Origin: Kineococcus rubinsiae
Lineage (GTDB): Bacteria > Actinomycetota > Actinomycetes > Actinomycetales > Kineococcaceae
NCBI RefSeq assembly: GCF_011839805.1
Contig: NZ_VWPY01000007.1
Location: 1-64,000 of the forward strand
DNA length: 64,000 nt
Direction: 5' to 3'
Below are positions 1 to 6,850 of the stretch, piece by piece; within the stretch, counting starts at the first letter, position 1, and every line of letters begins with the position of its first letter. Position numbers and translations under genes: made by a program. The notes under the pieces are model-generated. The model was not told where the DNA came from, ran no database searches, and saw nothing but the letters and a program-made list of their open reading frames with translations.

Positions 1-50
1 GGCTGCGGGCTGCGGGCGGCGGGCTGCGGGCTGCGGGCTGCGGGCGGCGG
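1..50. repeat. GGGCTGC-type heptamer repeat
   Basis: The first 50 bases are an imperfect tandem array of the 7-mer GGGCTGC with interspersed GGGCGGC variants. It lies inside an open frame that continues to the stop at 231. A 7-base unit is not a multiple of three, so gain or loss of one copy would shift the frame. The array touches the window edge, so its full length is unknown. Confidence 0.6.
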
Positions 51-233
51 CACCGGTTCGCCCGCCGTGCGCCGCGCTGGGACGCTGGGGCCATGTCGTC
101 GGTCCCGGACTTCTCGCAGGCCCCCGCCTCTGCCGCCGTCGAGGACGTCACCCCGCCGGGGAGCGAGCCCCTCTCCACCACGGAGTCGGAACCAGGCGCC
201 GAGGACGCCGCCGAGCCCGCGCCTGACGCGTGA
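3..233 (+). CDS. C-terminal end of an unknown protein (partial)
   Basis: An open frame enters from the left edge and stops at TGA 231-233. Its stop overlaps the GTG of the next gene by four bases (GTGA), the junction used elsewhere in this window within operons, which supports it being real. The visible end is low-complexity: Gly/Arg/Ala-rich over the heptamer repeat, then an acidic Ala/Pro/Glu tail ending in PAPDA. An ATG at 93 could start a 46-residue peptide, but nothing resembling a ribosome site precedes it. No family can be recognised. The XdhC gene two places downstream makes a molybdoenzyme accessory protein (CoxE or CoxG type) possible; that is inference only. Confidence 0.4.
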   Translation: MRAAGGGLRAAGCGRRHRFARRAPRWDAGAMSSVPDFSQAPASAAVEDVTPPGSEPLSTTESEPGAEDAAEPAPDA

Positions 234-898
234 GCCGGGAGGCCACACCGCGCGAGGCCCTCGCGCTGTACTACGACGACTCCGCCCCCTCCTACGTCGC
301 GGGGTGGCGCACGCTGGAGCACTACAGCCCCCTCGTCGCGGAGTTCCTCCTGCACGCCGTGGCGCCGGGCCGCCGGGTGCTCGACGTCGGGTGCGGGCCG
401 GGGCAGCTGACGGCGGAGCTCCCGCCCGGCGTCTCCGTCACGGGCTTCGACGTGTCGCCGGGGATGCTCGCCGCGGCGCGCGCGCGGCGGCCGGACGGCA
501 CCTACGAGCAGCACGACCTCCACGACCCGCTGCCCGCGGGGTGGGGCCGCTTCGACGTCGTCGTCGCGGTCGGCTGCCTGGAGTTCTGCCGCGACCTCCC
601 CGCGACCCTGCGCCACCTCGCGGCCGCGTGCGCGCCCGGGGCGCGGCTCCTGGTGGGCGTCGTCGAGGACCGCCGCGCGCCGGCGGGCCGCTCCCGGGAG
701 GCGTTCTCCGACGAGGGCCTGCCGGGGGTGCCGATGTACGCCTACGACGTCACCGCCCAGCTGGCCGCGGTGACGGCCGCGGGGCTCGCCCCGTCGTCCT
801 ACCGCGACGTCCCGGCCTGGCGGCACGACGAGTACTCCCGCACGGTGCGCTACGGCCTGTGGGAGCTGCGCGCCGGCGAGGGGACCCCGGGTGCGTGA
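230..898 (+). CDS. Class I SAM-dependent methyltransferase
   Basis: This 222-residue soluble protein has a Rossmann-type methyltransferase fold. The glycine-rich SAM motif VLDVGCGPGQ lies near residues 47-56, followed by the acidic strand end GFDVSPGML (motif II) and FDVVVAVGCLEF (motif IV region). The substrate cannot be predicted. The GTG start overlaps the upstream stop (GTGA) and its own stop overlaps the xdhC-like gene by 8 bases, so all three are probably translated from one transcript. Length is normal for stand-alone family members. The family is secure, the substrate is unknown. Confidence 0.85.
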   Translation: MSREATPREALALYYDDSAPSYVAGWRTLEHYSPLVAEFLLHAVAPGRRVLDVGCGPGQLTAELPPGVSVTGFDVSPGMLAAARARRPDGTYEQHDLHDPLPAGWGRFDVVVAVGCLEFCRDLPATLRHLAAACAPGARLLVGVVEDRRAPAGRSREAFSDEGLPGVPMYAYDVTAQLAAVTAAGLAPSSYRDVPAWRHDEYSRTVRYGLWELRAGEGTPGA

Positions 899-2063
899 CG
901 TGCTGCCCGCGGTCCTGCGCTGGGCCGGCGAGGGCCGCGGCTGCGCCGTGGCCACCGTGGTCCGGACGTGGAACAGCTCCCCGCGGCCCGCGGGGGCCTC
1001 GATGGCGGTCGCCGCCGACGGCGAGGTGGTCGGCAGCGTCTCCGGCGGGTGCGTCGAGGGGGCCGTGCACACCCTCGCGCTGGAGGTCGTCGCGTCGGGG
1101 CAGGCCGTCGCCGTCACCTACGGCGTCTCCGACGACGAGGCCTTCGCGGTGGGCCTGACGTGCGGTGGCGTGCTGGAGCTGGTGGTCGCTCCCGTGACGG
1201 CGGACGACGTGCCGCTGCTGCAGGCGCTGCAGGACGACCTGACCGGCGAGCGCGCCGCGGCCCTGGTCACGGTGGCGGGCGGGGCCGGGGCGCTCGGCGC
1301 GCGCCTCGTGGTCGGGGAGGACGCGACCGCGGGCTCCCTCGGCTCGGCGCGCCTGGACGCCGCGGCCGCGGACGCGGCCCGGGGCCTGCTGGCCGCGGGA
1401 CGCACGGACGTCGTCCACCTCGGACCGGACGGCGAGCGCCGGGGCGACGAGCTGGCGCTGTTCGTCGAGTCCTGCGCGCCGCCGCCGCGGATGCACGTCT
1501 TCGGCGCCATCGACTTCGCGGGGGCCGTCGTGCGGATGGGCAAGTTCCTCGGCTTCCGGGTCACGGTGTGCGACGCGCGGCCGGTCTTCGCGACGGCGGC
1601 GCGCTTCCCCGACGCCGACGAGGTCGTCGTGCAGTGGCCCCACCGCTGGCTCGCGACGGCCCCGGTCGACGACCGCACGGTCATCTGCGTGCTGACCCAC
1701 GACCCGAAGTTCGACGTGCCGCTGCTGGAGGTCGCGCTGCGCACGCCCGCCGCCTACGTGGGGGCGATGGGCAGCCGCCGCACGCACGAGGCGCGGCTGG
1801 CGGCGCTGCGCGAGGCGGGGCTCACCGAGGCCGAGCTGGCCCGGCTGTCCTCGCCGATCGGGCTGGACCTGGGCGGGCGCACGCCCGAGGAGACCGCGGT
1901 GTCGATCGCCGCGGAGGTGCTGGCCCTGCGCTGGGGCGGCAGCGGCCGCCGGCTCAGCGACGTCCCCGGCCCCGTGCACACCGCGCCCGCGCACGCCGGG
2001 CCCGCGCCCGCGGGTCCTCCGGGCGCGGCCGCTCCGGGCGGCGGGGAGCGGCCCGGCGGTTAG
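891..2063 (+). CDS. XdhC/CoxI family molybdoenzyme maturation protein
   Basis: XdhC proteins bind molybdenum cofactor, promote its sulfuration and hand it to xanthine-dehydrogenase or CO-dehydrogenase type enzymes in the cytoplasm. The N-terminal half carries the XdhC_CoxI signature (ATVVRTWNSSPRPAG and the SGGCVEGAV motif, residues about 22-60). The C-terminal half is the Rossmann XdhC_C domain (MHVFGAIDFAGAVVRMGKFL near 203, then the YVGAMGSRRTHEARL motif). About 40 Pro/Ala/Gly residues end the protein and look disordered. The gene overlaps the methyltransferase by 8 bases. The molybdoenzyme it serves is presumably encoded left of the window. Its TAG stop forms the first bases of the apparent -10 box of the next gene. 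Confidence 0.88.
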   Translation: MRDVLPAVLRWAGEGRGCAVATVVRTWNSSPRPAGASMAVAADGEVVGSVSGGCVEGAVHTLALEVVASGQAVAVTYGVSDDEAFAVGLTCGGVLELVVAPVTADDVPLLQALQDDLTGERAAALVTVAGGAGALGARLVVGEDATAGSLGSARLDAAAADAARGLLAAGRTDVVHLGPDGERRGDELALFVESCAPPPRMHVFGAIDFAGAVVRMGKFLGFRVTVCDARPVFATAARFPDADEVVVQWPHRWLATAPVDDRTVICVLTHDPKFDVPLLEVALRTPAAYVGAMGSRRTHEARLAALREAGLTEAELARLSSPIGLDLGGRTPEETAVSIAAEVLALRWGGSGRRLSDVPGPVHTAPAHAGPAPAGPPGAAAPGGGERPGG

Positions 2064-2066
2064 GCT
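2061..2066 (+). promoter_or_regulatory. -10 box of dprE1, leaderless arrangement
   Basis: TAGGCT lies six bases before the GTG at 2073 with no ribosome-binding sequence between, so transcription should begin at or next to the start codon. The same layout recurs at several other genes here. The box reuses the TAG stop of the xdhC-like gene. Confidence 0.5.
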
Positions 2067-2072
2067 CGCCGC

Positions 2073-3494
2073 GTGGTGAGCCTCCCTGGTCTGAAGAACG
2101 TCCTCGATCGCAGCAGCGCCGACGAGACGGTGCCCGCGCGCCGCACGGCGCGGCTGACGGGGTGGGGGCGCACGGCCCCGACGACGGCGACGGTCCTGCG
2201 CACGGCCGACCTCGACGTCCTCGCGGAGGCCGTGCGCACCGCCGGCCCGCGCGGCGTCATCGCCCGCGGCCTGGGCCGCAGCTACGGCGACCCGGCGCAG
2301 AACGCCGGCGGCCTGGTCATCGACATGACGGCGCTGAACCGCATCCACCGCATCGACGTCGACGAGGCCGTCGCCGTCGTGGACGCGGGGGTCTCGCTGG
2401 ACACCCTGCTGCGCACGGTCGTCCCGCACGGGCTGTGGGTCCCCGTCCTGCCCGGCACCCGCCAGGTCACCGTCGGCGGCGCGATCGGCGCCGACATCCA
2501 CGGCGGCAACCACCACACGCAGGGCACCTTCACCCGCCACGTCCTGTCGATGGACCTGCTGACCGCCGACGGCACGGTGCGCACGCTGACGCCGGACGGC
2601 CCCGAGCGCGAGCTGTTCCTGGCCACGACGGGCGGCATGGGCCTGACCGGGATCGTGCTGCGCGCGACCATCCGCCTCGACCGCGTCGAGACGTCCTACT
2701 TCCTCGCCGACGTCGAGCAGGCCCCGGGCTTCGACGAGCTCCTCGAGCGGCTGCAGCGCAACGACGAGAAGTACACTTACTCCAAGACGTGGTTCGACTC
2801 CGTGACCAAGGGCGAGCACATGGGGCGCGGGTTCCTGCTGCGCGGCTCCAGCGCGAAGCTCGAGGACCTGCCGAAGAACCTCCGCAAGGACCCGCTGAAG
2901 TTCGACGCCCCGCAGCTCGCGTCCTTCCCCGACCTGTTCCCGTCGGGGATGCTGAACCGGCTCTCGGCGAAGGCGCTGAACGAGTTCTACTACCGCAAGT
3001 CCCACACCGAATCCGGTGTGGTGCAGAACATCACGCAGTTCTACCACCTGCTCGACCTGTTTGCGGACTGGAACCGCGCCTACGGCCCCAACGGGTTCCT
3101 GCAGTACCAGTTCGTCGTGCCCTTCGGCCGCGAGGACGTCCTGCGCGCCAGCATGGAGGCGATCGTCGAGTCCGGGCACATCTCGGCGCTGAACGTCCTC
3201 AAGCGCTTCGGCCCGGGCAACGACGCGCCGCTGTCCTTCCCCACCGAGGGCTGGACGCTGGCCGTCGACCTGCCCGCGCGCGAGGGCCTGGACCGGCTCT
3301 GCGACACCCTCGACGAGATGGTCCTGGACGCCGGCGGCCGCCTGTACCTGGCCAAGGACTCCCGCACCACGGCCGAGCGCTTCGCCCGGATGTACCCGCA
3401 GCTGCCGGCGTGGCGGAAGGTGCGCGACGCAGTGGACCCGGAGCGGAAGTTCGCCTCCGACCAGTCGCGGCGGCTGGACCTCGTCGTCGGCTGA
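2073..3494 (+). CDS. dprE1: Decaprenylphosphoryl-beta-D-ribose 2'-oxidase (DprE1-like)
   Basis: DprE1 is an FAD enzyme that, with DprE2, epimerises decaprenylphosphoryl ribose to the arabinose donor used for cell-wall arabinan. The 473 residues match mycobacterial DprE1 along their whole length: ARLTGWGRTAP near residue 26, the FAD loop ARGLGRSYGD, GLWVPVLPGTRQVTVGGAIG, the DIHGGNHH segment, FDAPQL, LYLAKDSRTTAE and a C-terminal FASDQSRRL. The cysteine that benzothiazinones trap in mycobacteria (C387, context NICVDFP) is Ala397 here (TLAVDLP). No dprE2 or arabinosyltransferase gene lies nearby, so the enzyme's partner is elsewhere. GTG 2073 is preferred because a -10 box sits six bases upstream. 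Family assignment is strong; the exact lipid substrate is inferred. Confidence 0.9.
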   Translation: MVSLPGLKNVLDRSSADETVPARRTARLTGWGRTAPTTATVLRTADLDVLAEAVRTAGPRGVIARGLGRSYGDPAQNAGGLVIDMTALNRIHRIDVDEAVAVVDAGVSLDTLLRTVVPHGLWVPVLPGTRQVTVGGAIGADIHGGNHHTQGTFTRHVLSMDLLTADGTVRTLTPDGPERELFLATTGGMGLTGIVLRATIRLDRVETSYFLADVEQAPGFDELLERLQRNDEKYTYSKTWFDSVTKGEHMGRGFLLRGSSAKLEDLPKNLRKDPLKFDAPQLASFPDLFPSGMLNRLSAKALNEFYYRKSHTESGVVQNITQFYHLLDLFADWNRAYGPNGFLQYQFVVPFGREDVLRASMEAIVESGHISALNVLKRFGPGNDAPLSFPTEGWTLAVDLPAREGLDRLCDTLDEMVLDAGGRLYLAKDSRTTAERFARMYPQLPAWRKVRDAVDPERKFASDQSRRLDLVVG

Positions 3495-3515
3495 GGCGCG
3501 TCGTCGGCTGAGGCG
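3482..3515. repeat. 17-bp tandem duplication across the dprE1 stop
   Basis: CGTCGTCGGCTGAGGCG occurs twice in direct tandem (3482-3498 and 3499-3515). It covers the last codons and the TGA of dprE1, so the second copy repeats the stop-codon context outside the gene. Confidence 0.8.
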
Positions 3516-3601
3516 CACGTCACACCCGGCGCGCCTCGAGGAGCGGCGCCGGGTGGCCGATGGTCCCCTGGAGAGGACGACCGTCGACCGGGGAGGTGCG
3601 C

Positions 3602-5185
3602 GTGCTGGCTGCTGTCGCCCCGGCGCTCCCAGTCGCCGGCCCCTACGACCGCGCGGCCGCCCGCCGCGAGGTCGACGACCTGCTGCTGCGCGTGGGCCTG
3701 GACCCCGAGCCCTGCCTCGTGCGGGCGCGGGCGCTGCTCGCCGTGGCCCAGGAGGCCGACGACGACGACGTCGTGGTGCACGCCCTCGTGCTGGAGGCCG
3801 ACGCCCTGCACCGCCTGGGCGGTGTCGCGGACGCCGCCCGCATCGTCACCGCGGTGCGCGAGACCCGCCCCGACCTCTCGGCGGAGCACCGCGTCCGCAC
3901 GGGCTGGGTCCTCATGCGGGTCTGCTCGAACATCGGGGACAGCGCGACCGCGCTGGAACACGCCGTCGAGACCGCCCGGTGGCTGGGCGACGACATCCCG
4001 CCGCGGCTGCGGATCCAGTTCACCATCAAGTACGGCGACGTCCTGGACGCCGTGGGCGACGTCGAGGGCGCCCGCGAGCGCTACGAGCAGGCCGAGCAGC
4101 TCGCCGTCGGCGACCCGGAGCTGCACCTGCGCGCGGTGAATAACCGCGCCTACACGGAGCTGTCCCTGGGCGACACCGAGCGGGCCGTCGCGGGGGCCGA
4201 GCACCTGGTGGAGCTGGCGGAGCGCTACGGCCACCCCCTGAACTCCGACGAGCTGGACACGCTCGCGCACATCCACCTCATGCAGCACCGCCCCGAGCTG
4301 GCCGTCGCGGCCGCGCAGGAGGCCCTGGGCCTGCTGACGGTCAAGGGGAACAAGGGCCGCGACGACCTGCCGGAGATCCTCCTCACCCTGGGCATCGCCC
4401 ACCGCCACCTCGGCGACCTCGACACGGCCGCCGGCCACCTCGGCCGGGCCCGCGAGATCGTCGCCTCGCACGGGTTCTCCGAGCTGACGGCCCGGGTCTT
4501 CGAGGAGGAGGCCGAGCTGCTGGCCGCGCGCGGCGACTTCCGCGGGGCGCTGGAGGCCCACAAGGCGTTCCACCTGGCCGACAAGGAGCTCGTCTCGCTG
4601 CAGCGCGAGGCGCAGTCCCGTGCGCGGCAGGCGATGTACGAGTCCACGCAGGCCCGCGCCGACGCCGCCCGCTTCCGCGAGGAGGCCCGCCGCGACCCGC
4701 TGACCGGCCTGCACAACCGGCTGGCGGTGGGGGAGCGGCTGCCCGCGCTGCTGGACGCCCGCACGCGCGGCGGGATGCTCGTCGTCGCCGCCCTGTTCGA
4801 CCTCGACCACTTCAAGGCCGTCAACGACGTCTACTCCCACGAGGCCGGCGACCACGTCCTCGTGACGTTCGCGGAACTGCTCGCCGCCTCCGTCGCGGAC
4901 CTGCCGGAGGGTTCCGGCCTGGCCGCCCGGCTGGGCGGTGAGGAGTTCCTGCTGGTGCTGGCGGCGACGACCGCCGCCGAGGCCATGCAGCGCATCGGCG
5001 CCGTGCGCCGGGCCGTCGAGGAGCACGACTGGTCCTCGACGACCCCGGGCCGCAGCGTCACCGTCAGCGCGGGCGTCGCGGTCGCCGACGACGACAGCAC
5101 GCACTTCAGCCTGCTGCGCCGCGCCGACGTCGAGCTGTACGCGGCCAAGGCCGCCGGGCGCAACCGGGTCTGCGGCGGCGTCTGA
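3602..5185 (+). CDS. TPR-type sensor with GGDEF diguanylate cyclase domain
   Basis: The protein (527 residues from GTG 3602) should make cyclic di-GMP from GTP. Residues 1-340 are alpha-helical repeats of tetratricopeptide type (for example AVNNRAYTELSLGD, LLTLGIAHRHLGDLDTAAGHL), followed by a helical linker and a GGDEF domain opening with DPLTGLHNR. The active-site loop is GGEEF at 445-449, expected to be active, with DLDHFKAVND as the metal-binding strand. The inhibitory I-site (RxxD before the signature) is absent: the equivalent stretch is EGSG. There are no membrane segments, so it is cytoplasmic and may respond to a protein or peptide bound by the repeats. The start is chosen because GGGAGG lies five bases upstream; an in-frame ATG at 3560 would add 14 residues but lacks such a site. 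Confidence 0.87.
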   Translation: MLAAVAPALPVAGPYDRAAARREVDDLLLRVGLDPEPCLVRARALLAVAQEADDDDVVVHALVLEADALHRLGGVADAARIVTAVRETRPDLSAEHRVRTGWVLMRVCSNIGDSATALEHAVETARWLGDDIPPRLRIQFTIKYGDVLDAVGDVEGARERYEQAEQLAVGDPELHLRAVNNRAYTELSLGDTERAVAGAEHLVELAERYGHPLNSDELDTLAHIHLMQHRPELAVAAAQEALGLLTVKGNKGRDDLPEILLTLGIAHRHLGDLDTAAGHLGRAREIVASHGFSELTARVFEEEAELLAARGDFRGALEAHKAFHLADKELVSLQREAQSRARQAMYESTQARADAARFREEARRDPLTGLHNRLAVGERLPALLDARTRGGMLVVAALFDLDHFKAVNDVYSHEAGDHVLVTFAELLAASVADLPEGSGLAARLGGEEFLLVLAATTAAEAMQRIGAVRRAVEEHDWSSTTPGRSVTVSAGVAVADDDSTHFSLLRRADVELYAAKAAGRNRVCGGV

Positions 5186-5215
5186 GCCGACTCGCCGGCG
5201 GGGCGGTCGGGCTTT

Positions 5216-5247
5216 GGTCTCAGACGGTCGCGGTCTCAGACGGTCGT
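5216..5247. repeat. 16-bp tandem duplication at the epimerase stop
   Basis: GGTCTCAGACGGTCG(C/T) occurs twice in tandem. The second copy contains the stop codon of the minus-strand epimerase gene and the first repeats it just downstream, much like the duplication at the dprE1 stop. Confidence 0.75.
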
Positions 5248-6133
5248 GAAGTACGACGTCGCGAGGTCCTCGAGCAGGCCGGCGTGCGTGGGCCGCCCGC
5301 CGAGGAGCTCCTGCGTGCGGACGGAGGACGCGGACAGGTCCGCCGCGAAGAACAGCCCGATCCACCCGAAGTGGGCCGCGGCCTCCTCAGGGGCGACCGA
5401 CGCGGTCGGCACGCCGAGGTGCTGCCCAATCGCCTCGGCGATCTCCCGGGTGCCCACGCCCTCCTCGGCCACGCCGTGCAGCGTGCTCCCGGCGGGCGCC
5501 GCCTCCACGGCCAGGCGGAAGAGCCGGGCCGCGTCGAGCCGGTGCACGGCGGGCCAGCGGTGGGTGCCGTCGCCGACGTAGGCGGAGACGCCGGTCCTGC
5601 GGGCGACCTCGACGAGGGTGGGCACGAAGCCCCGGTCCCCGCGGTCGTGGACGGTCGGGGCGAGCCGGACGACGGAGGAGCGCACGCCGTGACCGGCCAG
5701 CGCCCGGGCGGCGCGCGCGCTCGTGGCGCGGCCGCCGGCGGGCCCGTCCTCGGCCGGCTGGTCCAGCTCGGTGCCGGGGCGGCCCGTGGCCAGGCCGAGG
5801 GTGCCACCCACGATCACGAGCGGCCGGTCGCTGCCGCGCAGCGCGTCGCCGAACGCCTCGACGGCGGCCAGGTCCGTGCGCGCGGCGCCTGCCATGTCGG
5901 AGAAGTCGTGGCGGAAGGCCAGGTGGACGACGCCGTCGCTGGCGGCGGCGCCGGCACGCAGAGCGTCGAGGTCGTCAAGGTCGCCCGCGAGCACCTCGGC
6001 ACCCGCGGCGGTCAGAGCGGCGGCCGAGGCCTCGGAGCGGGCGAGCCCGACCACCTGGTGGCCCGCCGGCGAGGAGTTCGGGGACGACGGCGGAGCCGAC
6101 GAAGCCGGAGGCTCCGGTGACGAGGACGCGCAT
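5236..6133 (-). pseudogene. NAD-dependent epimerase/SDR, frameshifted near its start
   Basis: The natural start is the ATG at 6133 on the minus strand, after a GGGAG site. It begins with the classical extended-SDR nucleotide-binding motif, MRVLVTGASGFVGSAVV. After about 23 residues this frame goes wrong near 6067-6072, where one extra G (reading CTCGCCGGCGGGCCACC) moves the rest (GHQVVGLARSEAS onward) into another frame. That second frame is intact to the stop: a DLDDLDAL region, DGVVHLAFRHDF, a sugar-epimerase-like middle and a C-terminus ending FTTV. Deleting one base would restore a protein of about 298 residues. The gene is therefore either truly broken or carries a sequencing error. It lies divergent from a TetR regulator with shared operators, typical of a repressor-controlled SDR. 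Confidence 0.8.
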
Positions 6134-6167
6134 GAGCTGGACTCCCGTGGTCGGTGGGCAGGTCTGA

Positions 6168-6213
6168 TGTCACCTGGTGACATGACGGTACACGGTCATG
6201 TCACCGGGTGCCA
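6168..6213. promoter_or_regulatory. Double palindromic operator between epimerase and tetR
   Basis: Two copies of a 15-bp palindrome lie 31 bp apart centre to centre, about three helical turns: TGTCACC-T-GGTGACA at 6168-6182 (perfect) and TGTCACC-G-GGTGCCA at 6199-6213 (one mismatch). The inner halves also form an 11-bp perfect inverted repeat, GGTGACATGAC with GTCATGTCACC. The sites sit between divergent starts and just upstream of the tetR -10 box, as expected for an autoregulated TetR-family repressor. Confidence 0.75.
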
Positions 6214-6217
6214 TCGC

Positions 6218-6223
6218 TAAGGT
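6218..6223 (+). promoter_or_regulatory. -10 box of tetR gene, leaderless arrangement
   Basis: TAAGGT stands six bases before the GTG at 6230 and no ribosome site lies between. It abuts the second operator palindrome, so a bound repressor would block it. Confidence 0.5.
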
Positions 6224-6229
6224 GGGCCC

Positions 6230-6796
6230 GTGGGTCGATGGCAGCCGGACGCCCGGAACCGGTTCCGGCAGGCGGCCGTGGAGCTCTTCGACGAGCAGGG
6301 CTTCGAGGACACGACCGTCGTGCAGATCGCCGAGCGCGCTGGCCTCACCAAGCGCACGTTCTTCCGGCACTACGCCGACAAGCGCGAGGTGCTGTTCGAG
6401 GGCTCCGCGCGGCTGCAGGAGCTCATGGTCACCGCGCTCGTCGGCGCCCCGGACGGGGCCACGCCCCTGGAGGCCGTGGTCGCGGCCGTGCACGCCTCCG
6501 CCGCGTACTTCCTCCAGGACCGCGACGCGGTCCGGCGGCGGCACGCGGTCGTGACCTCGACGCCGGAGCTGCAGGAGCGGGAACGGGTCAAGCTCGCCAC
6601 CCTCACCGCGGCGCTCGCCGACGCCCTCCGCGGCCGCGGTGTCCCGGAACCCACCGCGACCCTCGCGGCGGAGTCGGGCGTCACCGTGTTCCGGCTCGCG
6701 TTCGACGCGTGGGCCACCCGGGCCGATCCGCCGCCCCTCACCGTCCTCGCGGACGAGCTGTTCACCGCGCTGCGGGGCGTCGCCGCCCCTGGCTGA
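6230..6796 (+). CDS. TetR/AcrR family transcriptional regulator
   Basis: The 188-residue protein has an N-terminal TetR helix-turn-helix (AAVELFDEQGFEDTTV, then IAERAGLTKRTFFRHYADKREVLF at about residues 33-56) and a C-terminal ligand and dimer domain of the usual size. It is transcribed divergently from the frameshifted epimerase gene, with a pair of palindromes between them, so it most likely represses both that gene and itself. The inducer is unknown. GTG 6230 is chosen because the protein begins immediately at the conserved first helix (RWQPDARNRFRQAA) and a -10 box lies six bases upstream. Confidence 0.9.
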   Translation: MGRWQPDARNRFRQAAVELFDEQGFEDTTVVQIAERAGLTKRTFFRHYADKREVLFEGSARLQELMVTALVGAPDGATPLEAVVAAVHASAAYFLQDRDAVRRRHAVVTSTPELQERERVKLATLTAALADALRGRGVPEPTATLAAESGVTVFRLAFDAWATRADPPPLTVLADELFTALRGVAAPG

Positions 6797-6837
6797 CAAG
6801 TGACGGCGACGCCCTTGTTCGGCGGGGGCGGGAACGG

Positions 6838-6843
6838 TAGGAT
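6838..6843 (+). promoter_or_regulatory. -10 box of the DUF222/HNH gene
   Basis: TAGGAT ends seven bases before GTG 6851, and TTGTTC at 6815-6820 is a plausible -35 with a 17-base spacer. There is no ribosome site, so the transcript is probably leaderless. Confidence 0.5.
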
Positions 6844-6850
6844 CGAACAC

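Noticed and set aside
750-3518. Long minus-strand frame opposite xdhC and dprE1
   Set aside because: Both plus-strand genes are full-length family matches; the opposite frame has no motif or start signal.
6133-6183. ATG at 6183 as the epimerase start
   Set aside because: It lies inside the operator and gives a Ser/Pro-rich N-terminus without the nucleotide-binding motif; the frame from ATG 6133 has the proper motif.
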